Shown: one piece after another, positions 52,216 to 60,890 of the stretch
How positions within the stretch are numbered: position 1 is the stretch's first letter
Layout: each line of letters begins with the position of its first letter
From: Atopobiaceae bacterium
GTDB lineage: Bacteria > Actinomycetota > Coriobacteriia > Coriobacteriales > Atopobiaceae
Direction: 5' to 3'
DNA length: 64,000 nucleotides
Assembly: GCA_902834555.1 (NCBI GenBank)
Contig: CADFJN010000011.1
Span: 35,363-99,362, forward strand
The notes under the pieces: model-generated
Seen by the model: only the letters and a program-made list of their open reading frames with translations
What the model was told of the DNA's origin: nothing
The model's database searches: none
Position numbers and translations under genes: made by a program

Positions 52216-53118
52216 ATGGACGAAACAAGGCTCAAGCGCGCGCTTGACACCCTGCTCGCGGAGCAGCAGGACCACCTGGAGCCGGGCTCGGGGACGCTCC
52301 TCGTTGCGTACCGGCTGCGCGATATGCCGGCCATTCCCAGCTCGGTGCCCTGCCACATCCTGAGAACCACCTACGACGCGGAGCATCCGGCGCATCTGCT
52401 GTTGGATCGTCGCCCCAGGCCAGACGACATCATGGTCTATGCCTTTCTCGGCAAGCAGCGGCTAGACCGGGTGCTCATGGCCCTCGCGCCCTCCTCGTCC
52501 CGCTTCTTCCAGGTATTGGTCGACAACCTTGGTCAGGAGCAGTCGGCCACAACGGAGATTGCGAAGGCGGGCAAGGTTGACCCCGTTATGCTGCAGGACA
52601 TCTTCTCGCTCATGGTAGTGACCTACGCCGAACGCCGAGAGGAATGGGAGCTGGTGATAGATGGCCTTGCCTCAGCGGCAATCGCGCTGGCAAGTCCCGC
52701 GATTCGCCACCATTCCGGACGCCGGAGCCCCGACGAGCTTGTCGCCCTGCTTCTCACCGAAATCGCCGCGCATCCCGAGAGCGTCACGCTCCAGGGGTTG
52801 GCCGAGCGCTTCTCGTACAACCCCACCTACCTGTCAGGACTGCTTCACGAGCAGTGCGGAAGGACCTTCTCGCAGCTCGTCCGCGAGCAGCGCATGCTTC
52901 GTGCCCACCAGCTGCTTACGGACACGGGACTTCCCGTGGCAAAGGTCGCGGCAATGGTTGGGTATGAAGGAACCAGCAACTTCCATCGGCTGTTTCGTGA
53001 GCGCTTTGGCAAGACCCCCGCGAAGGTGCGAGGCGGGCGTTACGCAAGCGACGCGGCTAAGATGGAGGCCTGCGCACGCAACGACCGGTTGCAGGAGGTG
53101 GACGATGTCCAAAGATGA
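52216..53118 (+). CDS. AraC-family transcriptional regulator
   Basis: The 300-residue protein has an uncharacterised N-terminal ligand-binding half and a C-terminal double helix-turn-helix (VTLQGLAERFSYNPTYLSGLLHEQCGRT followed by LPVAKVAAMVGYEGTSNFHRLFRERFGKTPAKVR). The second HTH keeps the family's GY...NFHRLFR...G.TP pattern. GAGGGAGG precedes ATG 52216. Divergence from the ABC exporter suggests that it controls the exporter and itself. Confidence 0.9.
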   Translation: MDETRLKRALDTLLAEQQDHLEPGSGTLLVAYRLRDMPAIPSSVPCHILRTTYDAEHPAHLLLDRRPRPDDIMVYAFLGKQRLDRVLMALAPSSSRFFQVLVDNLGQEQSATTEIAKAGKVDPVMLQDIFSLMVVTYAERREEWELVIDGLASAAIALASPAIRHHSGRRSPDELVALLLTEIAAHPESVTLQGLAERFSYNPTYLSGLLHEQCGRTFSQLVREQRMLRAHQLLTDTGLPVAKVAAMVGYEGTSNFHRLFRERFGKTPAKVRGGRYASDAAKMEACARNDRLQEVDDVQR

Positions 53119-53380
53119 TAACCGCGCGGACGCACATGGAACGCCGCAGATCAGCAACTATGCGCGGCACGTCATTGACGAGCTTGGACTGGTGCCGCAC
53201 CCCGGGCACGACTCCCAGTGCGTAACGCTGTGCGTGGACAAGCATGACGCCTGTGGCGAGCCGGTTGTCCCCGAAGGAGTCCGGCAGCGCACGATTCCCT
53301 CCGGCGAGGATGCGCTGGTCTCCTGCATGGTGAGCCCGGGCTTTACCTTCGACGGCTTCAAACTGGCTTCACAGGACTAG
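53105..53380 (+). CDS. Small protein of unknown function coupled to the AraC gene
   Basis: The 91-residue protein overlaps the AraC gene by 14 bases and has GGAGGTGG upstream. The last third (VSCMVSPGFTFDGFKLA) resembles the C-terminal strand of cupin_5/DUF985 proteins (PGFDFxDF), but the rest is too short for a full cupin. Three Cys and several His residues could bind metal. Function not recognised. Confidence 0.65.
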   Translation: MSKDDNRADAHGTPQISNYARHVIDELGLVPHPGHDSQCVTLCVDKHDACGEPVVPEGVRQRTIPSGEDALVSCMVSPGFTFDGFKLASQD

Positions 53381-53388
53381 GCGCACAC

Positions 53389-54099
53389 GTGGCTCACGAG
53401 GACGACATACCCTGCCAGCAGTGCGAGGACTGCAGCTTCAAGGCGGCAAACGGCACCTGCGTGAACAGGATTCGCCTGTTCGCAGGTTTGCCCGACGACG
53501 CAAAGCGCGATCTGCTCGCCCGCTCGGTGCGCTCTACCCACCGGCGCGGTGACATTCTGATGCACGAAGGAGATCCCATCGACTCGGTCCTCATTGTGCG
53601 GTCCGGACGGATCAAGACCTTCCGCATCGACCCCGATGGCGTGGAATACGTGCTTGACGTTCTGCACGACGGGCAGGCGATCTGGCACGGGATGTTCCTC
53701 GAGGACAACGTCTACCACTACTCCGTGGGATGCCTCACCCGCGTTGAGCTGTGCTCCATTCACCGCTCAGACTTCGAGGCAATGCTCTCGGAGCATCCCG
53801 ACGCTGCAATGGGGCTCATCCGCATGGTCTGCACCGAGCTGGACGACGCGGAAGAAAAGGCCATGATGCTGGGCATCCGCGACCCTCGGCGACGCGTGGC
53901 GCAGTACCTGCTGCTTCGTGACGAGCGCTGCATGGGCACCGAGATCCACCTTGGGCTGGAAGACATTGCGGCCTCGGTGGGTCTGCGGCCCGAGACCGTC
54001 TCTCGCGCGATATCCTCTCTGAGCAAGGAGGGGCTGGTCGAGCGCGTGGGTCGTGGACGGCTGCGCATCACCGACCGCGACGGCATTCGAGGGGTGTAG
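53389..54099 (+). CDS. Crp/Fnr-family regulator with N-terminal Cys cluster (FNR-like)
   Basis: The 236-residue protein starts at GTG 53389. Its N-terminus has four close cysteines (CQQCEDC and NGTC, residues 9, 12, 15 and 23), suggesting an oxygen-sensitive Fe-S cluster as in FNR. A cyclic-nucleotide-type beta barrel follows (HRRGDILMHEGDPIDSVLIVRSG). The winged HTH has LRPETVSRAISSLSKEGLV: the E-x-x-S-R pattern of FNR recognition helices, which read TTGAT. A perfect FNR box lies upstream of the next genes, pflA-pflB, at 54504-54517. This is the likely anaerobic activator of fermentation genes. Confidence 0.88.
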   Translation: MAHEDDIPCQQCEDCSFKAANGTCVNRIRLFAGLPDDAKRDLLARSVRSTHRRGDILMHEGDPIDSVLIVRSGRIKTFRIDPDGVEYVLDVLHDGQAIWHGMFLEDNVYHYSVGCLTRVELCSIHRSDFEAMLSEHPDAAMGLIRMVCTELDDAEEKAMMLGIRDPRRRVAQYLLLRDERCMGTEIHLGLEDIAASVGLRPETVSRAISSLSKEGLVERVGRGRLRITDRDGIRGV

Positions 54100-54133
54100 C
54101 GCGCGGATAGCACTGGCACCGGACAGCCGTGAC

Positions 54134-54382
54134 GCATAAAAACCGCCTATCGAACGGAATTTGGGATCAGCCTGCACAAAAATGCCCTATCGAACGGTGT
54201 CTTGCGGGGATTGACATAAATTGTTGAACTTAATATGAAAATATATGCATATTACTGCAATAATTTGCAATATCCTGTAACATTTATTCAATGTTTGATA
54301 TCGCAACGTGATTGCCACCGTTCGATAGGGCATTTTTGTGCAGCAACCGCATTTATCCCGCTCGATAGGGCGTTTTTATGCG
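54134..54382. repeat. Nested inverted repeats of GCCCTATCGAACGG around an AT-rich core
   Basis: Four copies of a 24-27-bp unit (GCAYAAAAAYGCCCTATCGA then ACGG) occur: two direct copies at 54134-54157 and 54173-54199, and two inverted at 54316-54342 and 54358-54382. The inner pair are perfect 27-bp complements 116 bases apart. The outer pair differ by few bases. Confidence 0.85.
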
Positions 54383-54503
54383 GCGCCGATAGCATGAACA
54401 GGTCAATGCCCCTCGCATAAGGCTTCCAATCTAGGGTGTCGCATATGCTGCGCACCGATTATCTCCGTCACTCCCGAAGTATTGCTCTGGAATTTCCCAT
54501 TAC

Positions 54504-54517
54504 TTGATTTCAATCAA
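54504..54517 (+). promoter_or_regulatory. FNR-type binding site upstream of pflA
   Basis: TTGATTTCAATCAA is a perfect match to TTGAT-N4-ATCAA. Its centre lies 41 to 42 bases before the start point predicted from the -10 at 54540, the class II activator position. Confidence 0.8.
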
Positions 54518-54539
54518 GGAAACATCCACACCGTCACCT

Positions 54540-54545
54540 TACATT
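54540..54545 (+). promoter_or_regulatory. -10 box of the pflA-pflB promoter
   Basis: TACATT matches TATAAT at 4 of 6 positions and sits exactly where a class II FNR-dependent promoter would need it. No TTGACA-like -35 is present, as expected when FNR replaces it. Confidence 0.5.
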
Positions 54546-54592
54546 TGAGCGCGCAGAGTTGGTTGAGGCTAGCTAAGGAGCGGAGGCAGACC

Positions 54593-55339
54593 ATGCAGGG
54601 ACGCGTTCACTCGACGGAGTCATTTGGCTCGGCGGACGGCCCGGGCGTGCGCTTCATCATCTTCCTCCAGGGCTGTCCCATGCGCTGCCGCTATTGCCAC
54701 AATCCCGATACCTGGGCACTTGACCGAGGCACCCTCATGGAGCCGGCCGAGCTGCTCGACCAGGCAGAACGTTATCGCAGCTACTGGGGGCGTGAGGGCG
54801 GCATCACCGTCTCTGGTGGGGAGGCGCTGCTTCAGCCGGAGTTTGTGGCGGAGCTCTTCGAAGCCGCCCACGCCCGCGGTATCAACACGTGCCTGGACAC
54901 CTCGCTCGCGCCTTTCACCCGCCAGCAGCCGTTCTACCAGGTATGGGAACGCATCATGGCCGCCTGTGACCTAGTTCTCGCAGACATCAAGCACATCGAC
55001 CCCGTCGAGCACCGTGCCCTCACCGGCCACTCCAACGAGAACATCCTCGACGCCCTGCGTTGGCTCTCCGATGCAGGCGTTCCCGTGTGGATTCGCCACG
55101 TGCTGGTCCCCGGCATCACCGACAACGACGAGTACCTCCACCGCACCGCAGACTTCATCAAGACGCTTTCGAACGTTCGCCGCGTGGACGTGCTCCCCTA
55201 TCACAGCCTGGGCGTCTACAAGTGGGATGAGCTCGGCATTCCCTATACGCTGCGCGACACTCAGCCGCCCAGCAAAGAACGTGTGGAAAACGCGGAACGA
55301 ATCCTCGGCGCGGCAGTGTCGGGGCTTCCGCAGGCATAG
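54593..55339 (+). CDS. pflA: Pyruvate formate-lyase activating enzyme
   Basis: The 248-residue radical-SAM enzyme installs the glycyl radical on PflB. The cluster motif is GCPMRCRYCHNPDTW (CxxxCxxC), followed by GGEALLQPEF. ATG 54593 follows AAGGAGCGGAGG. pflB starts 18 bases after its stop. Order pflA-pflB is the reverse of E. coli. Confidence 0.95.
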   Translation: MQGRVHSTESFGSADGPGVRFIIFLQGCPMRCRYCHNPDTWALDRGTLMEPAELLDQAERYRSYWGREGGITVSGGEALLQPEFVAELFEAAHARGINTCLDTSLAPFTRQQPFYQVWERIMAACDLVLADIKHIDPVEHRALTGHSNENILDALRWLSDAGVPVWIRHVLVPGITDNDEYLHRTADFIKTLSNVRRVDVLPYHSLGVYKWDELGIPYTLRDTQPPSKERVENAERILGAAVSGLPQA

Positions 55340-55357
55340 CAACTACAGGAGGAACGC

Positions 55358-57628
55358 ATGGCACTACGTGAAGAATGGCATGGCTTCTCGGCGGGTCACT
55401 GGACGGACGACGTGAACGTTCGTGACTTCATCCAGCGCAACTACACCCAGTACGACGGCGACGAGTCGTTCCTCGCCGGTCCCACCGAGGCCACCGACAA
55501 GCTCTGGGCCAAGGTTCAGGAGCTCCAGAAGCAGGAGCGCGCCAACGGCGGCGTCCTTGACTGCGAGACCGAGGTTGTCTCGGGCCTCACCGCGTACGGC
55601 CCCGGCTACATCGACCCCGAGCTCAAGGATCTCGAGAAGGTCGTTGGCCTCCAGACTGACAAGCCCCTGAAGCGCGCATTCATGCCCTACGGCGGCATCA
55701 AGATGGCGCAGCAGGCGGCCGAGAGCTACGGCTACAAGATCAACCCCAAGTACGACCAGATCTTCAACGAGTACCGCAAGACCCACAACCAGGCCGTCTT
55801 TGATGCCTACACCCCCGAGATGCGCGCAGCCCGCCACAGCCACGTGATCACCGGCCTGCCCGACACCTACGGCCGCGGCCGCATCGTGGGCGATTACCGC
55901 CGAGTAGCGCTCTACGGCATCGACTTCCTCATCGCCAAGAAGCAGGAGGACCTCCACAACTGCGGCGACGGCACCATGACCGACGACGTCATCCGCCTGC
56001 GCGAGGAGATTGCCGAGCAGATCCGCACACTCAAGGGCATGAAAGAGATGGCCAAGCTCTACGGCTACGACATCTCGCAGCCCGCACGCGACGCACACGA
56101 GGCCGTGCAGTGGCTCTACTTTGGCTACCTGGCCGCCATCAAGACCCAGAACGGCGCCGCCATGTCCGTGGGTCGCATCTCAACGTTCCTGGACATCTAC
56201 ATCCAGCGCGACCTCGAGGCCGGCAAGCTCAATGAGACGCAGGCGCAGGAGCTCATCGACCACCTGGTGCTCAAGTTCCGCATGGTCAAGTTCGCACGCA
56301 TCCCCAGCTACAACGAGCTGTTCTCCGGCGACCCCGTGTGGGCAACGCTCGAGATGGCCGGCCTTGGCCAGGACGGCCGCCACATGGTGACCAAGAACGA
56401 CTTCCGCTTCCTGCACACGCTCGAGAACATGGGTCCCGCGCCCGAACCCAACCTCACGGTGCTCTACTCCAAGCGCCTGCCCGAGGCCTTCCGTCGCTAC
56501 GCGGCCAAGATCTCCATCACCACCAGCTCGATCCAGTACGAGAACGACGACGTCATGCGCCCGGTGTGGGGTGACGACTACAGCATCTGCTGCTGCGTCT
56601 CGGCCACCCAGACCGGCAAGGAGATGCAGTTCTTTGGCGCCCGCGCGAACCTCGCCAAGTGCCTGAACTACGCCATCAACGGCGGCAAGGACCTCAAGTA
56701 CACCGACAAGCAGGGCAACCACATGCAGGTTGGCCCCGAGCTCGCCCCCATCACGAGCGAGTACCTCGACTACGACGAGGTCATGCACAAGTTCGACATC
56801 ATGATGGACTGGCTGGCCGGCCTGTACGTGAACATCCTCGACCTCATCCAGTACATGCACGACAAGTACTACTACGAGGCCGCCGAGATGGCCCTCATCG
56901 ACACTGACGTGCGCCGCACCTTTGCCACCGGCATCGCGGGCTTTAGCCACGTGGTGGACTCGCTCTCGGCCATCAAGTACGCCCGCGTGCGCACCGTGCG
57001 TGACGAGTCCGGCCTGGTTGTGGACTACGTGCCCGAGGGCGACTTCCCCCGCTACGGCAACGACGACGACCGCGCGGACGACATTGCCGTGTGGCTGCTT
57101 AAGACCTTCATGACCAAGATCAAGAAGCACCACACCTACCGCAACTCCGAGGCAACGACGTCCATCCTCACCATCACGTCCAACGTGGTGTATGGCAAGG
57201 CCACCGGTGCCCTGCCCGACGGCCGTCCCGCCTACACGCCCTTCTCGCCTGGCGCCAACCCCAGCTACGGCGCCGAGAAGAACGGCCTGCTCGCAAGCCT
57301 CAACTCCGTGGCGAAGCTGCCCTACGAGTACGCACTCGACGGCATCTCCAACACGCAGACCATCAACCCCGGTGCGCTTGGCACCGACGAGCAGCAGCGC
57401 ATTGGCAACCTGGTGAACGTGCTTGACGGTTACTTCTCCAACGGCGCGCACCACCTCAACGTCAACGTGTTTGGCGTCGAGAAGCTCAAGGACGCAATGG
57501 AGCATCCCGAGAAGCCCGAGTACGCCAACTTCACGATCCGCGTCTCCGGCTATGCGGTGAAGTTCATCGACCTCACGCGCGAGCAGCAGCTCGACGTTAT
57601 CGCGCGCACCTGCCACGACCACATGTAG
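55358..57628 (+). CDS. pflB: Formate C-acetyltransferase (pyruvate formate-lyase)
   Basis: The 756-residue glycyl-radical enzyme converts pyruvate and CoA to acetyl-CoA and formate without oxygen. The radical site is RVSGYAVKF near the C-terminus, and the active cysteines are in YSICCCVSATQTGKEMQFFGARANLAK, with three Cys in a row where the usual protein has two. ACAGGAGGAAC precedes the ATG. Codon choice is highly uniform, consistent with strong expression. A GGGGCGG/CCGCCCC hairpin follows. Confidence 0.96.
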   Translation: MALREEWHGFSAGHWTDDVNVRDFIQRNYTQYDGDESFLAGPTEATDKLWAKVQELQKQERANGGVLDCETEVVSGLTAYGPGYIDPELKDLEKVVGLQTDKPLKRAFMPYGGIKMAQQAAESYGYKINPKYDQIFNEYRKTHNQAVFDAYTPEMRAARHSHVITGLPDTYGRGRIVGDYRRVALYGIDFLIAKKQEDLHNCGDGTMTDDVIRLREEIAEQIRTLKGMKEMAKLYGYDISQPARDAHEAVQWLYFGYLAAIKTQNGAAMSVGRISTFLDIYIQRDLEAGKLNETQAQELIDHLVLKFRMVKFARIPSYNELFSGDPVWATLEMAGLGQDGRHMVTKNDFRFLHTLENMGPAPEPNLTVLYSKRLPEAFRRYAAKISITTSSIQYENDDVMRPVWGDDYSICCCVSATQTGKEMQFFGARANLAKCLNYAINGGKDLKYTDKQGNHMQVGPELAPITSEYLDYDEVMHKFDIMMDWLAGLYVNILDLIQYMHDKYYYEAAEMALIDTDVRRTFATGIAGFSHVVDSLSAIKYARVRTVRDESGLVVDYVPEGDFPRYGNDDDRADDIAVWLLKTFMTKIKKHHTYRNSEATTSILTITSNVVYGKATGALPDGRPAYTPFSPGANPSYGAEKNGLLASLNSVAKLPYEYALDGISNTQTINPGALGTDEQQRIGNLVNVLDGYFSNGAHHLNVNVFGVEKLKDAMEHPEKPEYANFTIRVSGYAVKFIDLTREQQLDVIARTCHDHM

Positions 57629-57653
57629 GGCGCTTGCGTAACGGTTGGGTTAC

Positions 57654-57678
57654 CGGGGGCGGTCGCAAGGCGGCCGCC
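57654..57678 (+). terminator. Hairpin after pflB
   Basis: GGGGCGG (57654-57660) pairs with CCGCCCC (57672-57678) around TCGCAAGGCGG. It is followed by only two Ts, so strength is uncertain. Confidence 0.45.
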
Positions 57679-57741
57679 CCTTACTGTGGGGAGCATTCTG
57701 ATGTTCACAAACTTCTGCAGTCACTTTTGGGAGGAGCAACG

Positions 57742-57885
57742 ATGACAACTGAGAATACCGCGAGCTACGAGGCCCCGCAGGCAGAGATTGTCCAGGTCAG
57801 CGAGGGGGCAACGTGTATAAGCACCAGCGTTCCTATCGATGAGAACCCACCCAATAAGCCATTCGATCCAAGTGATATCGGGTAG
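57742..57885 (+). CDS. Candidate RiPP precursor peptide with YxxP leader
   Basis: The 47-residue peptide follows a strong GGGAGGAG site. Its first half is leader-like, with Y9-E-A-P12 then QAEIVQV, resembling the YxxP motif that RiPP recognition (PqqD-type) domains bind in lasso-peptide leaders. A single Cys25 and a polar, proline-rich second half (VPIDENPPNKPFDPSDIG) follow. A PqqD gene lies 3.5 kb away in the facing operon. The peptide has no transmembrane segment or Sec signal. It is too short for homology to settle; the call rests on leader pattern and neighbours. Confidence 0.65.
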   Translation: MTTENTASYEAPQAEIVQVSEGATCISTSVPIDENPPNKPFDPSDIG

Positions 57886-57904
57886 CATCAAAATAATTAA
57901 CCAC

Positions 57905-57932
57905 CCGGCCCGGCGCGCGAGTGACGGGCCGG
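57905..57932. terminator. Bidirectional terminator between precursor and facing operon
   Basis: CCGGCCC and GGGCCGG flank 14 bases. On the minus strand it is followed by GGTGGTTAATTATTTTG, giving a U-rich end for the operon; on the plus strand it ends the precursor transcript. Confidence 0.6.
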
Positions 57933-57960
57933 CTTCGTACGTCCCTGCCCAAATCGGCCC

Positions 57961-59151
57961 TTAGCCCTTCTCGGCAGCCCGGCTCTTTTCCTGTTTGAGA
58001 AATGCCAGCTCACCGGCAAGCTTCTCTCGATGCGCCACCACCCCGCGCACTAGTCGGTAAGGATAGAACAGAGGCAGCAGCCAGCGATGCCGGTCGATTG
58101 CGGCATTCTGAGAGTAGATTTGCCCCGGCGAGGGGAACAACCGCCTCGCAACGTAGCGTGCCAGCTTCTCCTCGCGCGTGTCTCCTACAGTCTCCTGCAG
58201 CGCATTGGCATACATGTGCTCGAGGGTTCCGTATGTACCCGAACCCAGGAGGTACGCCAGCACCTCTCGCTCGTGTGCAGAAAACGATGACAACACCTCA
58301 GCCGGACAGACGTCCGGTGCGAGCAGCGCCTTCGCAAGCAATCGCATGTCCCTCTCGAACTTCGCCATGCCCATCCGGCCAAGCTCGCGGGAAGCCACCG
58401 TATGGTCGATGGCATCCTGGAACTCGCCATGCAGCCACGTGAGCACGTAGACGTCGGAGAGCGTGCGCAGGCCGCAACCGCCCTGCACGTAGTGCTTGAA
58501 CATGTGCGCCACCATGTACACGTAGTGGTCCGTTGGGCTCAGGCTGTAGGCGTGGCCACCATTGCAGGTTACGCGGTCCCACACGTTGGCGTAGTACTCA
58601 ACCGCCGAGTCCACGGGACCTTTGGGAAACATCTCCACATGCAGCTCGAAGTTACACACAGGGAGCTTGAGGTACACATCCTCGTTGCCCTTCTCGAAGT
58701 ACTGGGTGGTGTACCCGCGTCCCTCCATGAACTCTCGTACCGCGAGTCGGGCGGCATGGTCTGGGCACCTGAATAGAATGTCGTTGTCAGCCATCTGACG
58801 CATGGCGGGATCTGGGTAGAGCCCCGCAAGAACGATCCCCTTGAGTGGCACGTAGTCCAGTCCAAGCGCATCGAGACCAGCAAAGACCTCCTCGCGCTCA
58901 ACGTCCATGGTCACCAGGCGAAAAACCGAGCCATCGTACGCGCCCTGCCACGCATCGTGCCTACCGGGCATCCGGAGCACTGCTGCAGCAACCAGCGCGT
59001 CCACGGAATGCCGATTCGCCAGCGCAAGCGTGGCGCCTTCGTCCACGTCTGCCAGCGCGTCCGGCAAGGGGACAGTACCGTTGAGCGCGCAGCCCATGAG
59101 GTAGAGCAATGCCGCTACCTGGGAGTTCTTCTCGTCCGCGGCATTACTCAT
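57961..59151 (-). CDS. Nucleotidyltransferase-family protein of the RiPP-like cluster
   Basis: The 396-residue protein has the fold signature of NTP_transf_5-type proteins: LKGIVLAGLYPDPAMRQMADNDIL (Gly then Asp-x-Asp-like metal residues near 110-125) followed by FELHVEMF. Such proteins recur in lasso and related RiPP clusters beside HPr-kinase-like genes, where modification of the peptide or a sugar is suspected. Its ATG overlaps the exporter stop (ATGA), so it is translated with it. The substrate is unknown. Confidence 0.78.
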   Translation of the reverse strand: MSNAADEKNSQVAALLYLMGCALNGTVPLPDALADVDEGATLALANRHSVDALVAAAVLRMPGRHDAWQGAYDGSVFRLVTMDVEREEVFAGLDALGLDYVPLKGIVLAGLYPDPAMRQMADNDILFRCPDHAARLAVREFMEGRGYTTQYFEKGNEDVYLKLPVCNFELHVEMFPKGPVDSAVEYYANVWDRVTCNGGHAYSLSPTDHYVYMVAHMFKHYVQGGCGLRTLSDVYVLTWLHGEFQDAIDHTVASRELGRMGMAKFERDMRLLAKALLAPDVCPAEVLSSFSAHEREVLAYLLGSGTYGTLEHMYANALQETVGDTREEKLARYVARRLFPSPGQIYSQNAAIDRHRWLLPLFYPYRLVRGVVAHREKLAGELAFLKQEKSRAAEKG

Positions 59152-60890
59152 TCCCAGCCCCCAAGATCGATTCTCCTGTCGCACGCAGCCATTGCCTGTG
59201 GCCGGTGAGTGACCATTACGAGCGTGCGATCGCCAAGCCCGCGTAGGTTCTTGAGCACCTGCGACTCGGTCCGCTGGTCTAGGGCGCTTGTGGCCTCATC
59301 GAGGACAATCACGGGATGCCCCGAGTACACCGCACGCGCTATGGCAATGCGCTGGGCTTGCCCGCCGGAAAGCCCGCCGCCACGCTCGCCCAGCTCGGTG
59401 TCAAGACCGTGCGGGAGGCCGCGGACAAAGTCCCAGGCGCACGCCACTCGCAGCGCATCCCATATGCGCAGGTCGTTGGCCTCGCTCTTGTCGTCCCCAA
59501 ACGAGACCACGTCGCGCACGGTACCAGACATAAGAACGTCGTCCTGCGGGACGTACGCAAAGAGGCCGCGCCACTCTGCGCCATAGGGAATGCGGCGACC
59601 TTCGTCCAGCACCAGCTCGCGCGACCCCGAAGCCGGCTGGTACACGCCCATGAGGAGCTTGAGCAGCGTGCTCTTGCCACAGCCAGAGCGCCCCGTGAGC
59701 GCAAGCGCCTCTCCTCTATGGAGCTCCATGGCGGGAAAGGAGAGGACCTCTGGAATCCCGGCCGTCTCGCTATTGCCTGACCGGGAGGGATACGAGAAGG
59801 TCAGGCCGGAGAGACGGAGAGAGCCCAGGCGCTTCTTGTACGTCTCGCGCACCTCTGCCGCTGGCAGCACAGCAGGCGAGAACATCCGCGGCCATGCGTC
59901 CAGCTCCATGAGGCGTTCGGCCGAGGCGACCATGGAATAGTAGCGAGGCAGGTAGCCGGAGAGGTTGGCAAAGGGACCTTGCACCTGCGCCACCAGCTGG
60001 ATCACCACCGTGAGCGTGCCGTAGCTCATGGTTCCCTGCATGAGCCGCCATCCGCAGTAGCACACGCCGAGAACGTAGGCGCCGTCCATGGCGGCAGCAA
60101 ACCCGGTATTGCAGAGGTTGGAGAATACCGTGCGGCGCAGACGGGCTTCGCGATGCTGCCTCATGAGGCCCTCTGCCCTCTGTCCCACGAGCAACTCCTT
60201 GACAAAGGAATGAACCACCAGCAGCCCTTGAAGACATTCCAGGGTATAGGAGCGGACAAGGCCGCCGGCTTCCTGCTGTCTGCGGTGGAGCCCCTTCATG
60301 CGACCCCTGAAGAGCGTGGCGAGAATTCCCAGCAGGACACCCCCGCCAAGGAGGAACGGCGCAGACTCCGGAATGATGGCAATGAGCATCACGATGGCGC
60401 CCACCATCCGCACCGACATCCCTGCAACACCGGGAACGATGCCCGTTACCCCCTCGGCAACCACACGGACATCCGAGCTCATGCGCATCGTCCACTCGCC
60501 ACTGTGAAGTGAGGCAACGCGCTCCAGGTCAGAATGGCAGGCAGCGTCAAAGACGCGCTCACGAAAGCGGTTCTCGAGAAGCGAGCGAGACCACTCGCCA
60601 AGCCAGCGAACGCAGGACGCAAGAGCTATCTGCACCGCGGCGAGCACGGCAAGCGCCACGATTGCCTGCCAGAACGCGTTTTCCTGGTGTGCCACGGCAT
60701 GGTCGACAACCACGCCGAACATCCAGGCAACCGCCAAGCCGAGAAGAGACTGCCCAACTGAGGCGGCGAGCATCGCCCAGACGGCACGTATGTCCCTCCC
60801 CGCCACCGCAGAGATCCAGCGAAGGGTAGCGGCGTCCCTTTTTCCGCCTTGTGCCAGCCCTGCACCGCTACCTTGGGTTGTCGCGTTCAT
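59148..60890 (-). CDS. ABC exporter (permease-ATPase) of the RiPP-like cluster
   Basis: The 580-residue protein has six N-terminal helices and a C-terminal ATPase: Walker A GRSGCGKST, signature LSGGQAQR, Walker B VIVLDEATSALD and H-loop THRPQAM. It lacks the N-terminal C39 peptidase domain of many peptide exporters, so leader cleavage would need another protease, perhaps the S26 peptidase encoded directly upstream. The start ATG overlaps the stop of that gene (ATGA). Confidence 0.88.
   Translation of the reverse strand: MNATTQGSGAGLAQGGKRDAATLRWISAVAGRDIRAVWAMLAASVGQSLLGLAVAWMFGVVVDHAVAHQENAFWQAIVALAVLAAVQIALASCVRWLGEWSRSLLENRFRERVFDAACHSDLERVASLHSGEWTMRMSSDVRVVAEGVTGIVPGVAGMSVRMVGAIVMLIAIIPESAPFLLGGGVLLGILATLFRGRMKGLHRRQQEAGGLVRSYTLECLQGLLVVHSFVKELLVGQRAEGLMRQHREARLRRTVFSNLCNTGFAAAMDGAYVLGVCYCGWRLMQGTMSYGTLTVVIQLVAQVQGPFANLSGYLPRYYSMVASAERLMELDAWPRMFSPAVLPAAEVRETYKKRLGSLRLSGLTFSYPSRSGNSETAGIPEVLSFPAMELHRGEALALTGRSGCGKSTLLKLLMGVYQPASGSRELVLDEGRRIPYGAEWRGLFAYVPQDDVLMSGTVRDVVSFGDDKSEANDLRIWDALRVACAWDFVRGLPHGLDTELGERGGGLSGGQAQRIAIARAVYSGHPVIVLDEATSALDQRTESQVLKNLRGLGDRTLVMVTHRPQAMAACDRRIDLGGWE

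Larger units (their letters stand above)
54100..54592. other. AT-rich 493-bp region between the FNR-like gene and pflA
   Basis: Nested inverted repeats (54134-54382) enclose an AT-rich centre at 54210-54310 that holds TTGACA (54211-54216). An FNR box and a matching -10 follow before pflA. No protein gene is supported. The base composition is far below that of the surroundings. Confidence 0.6.

Noticed and set aside
54134..54382. Chromosomal replication origin
   Set aside because: The AT-rich core with repeats is suggestive, but there are no DnaA-box clusters (TTATCCACA) and no dnaA, dnaN or gyrB nearby.
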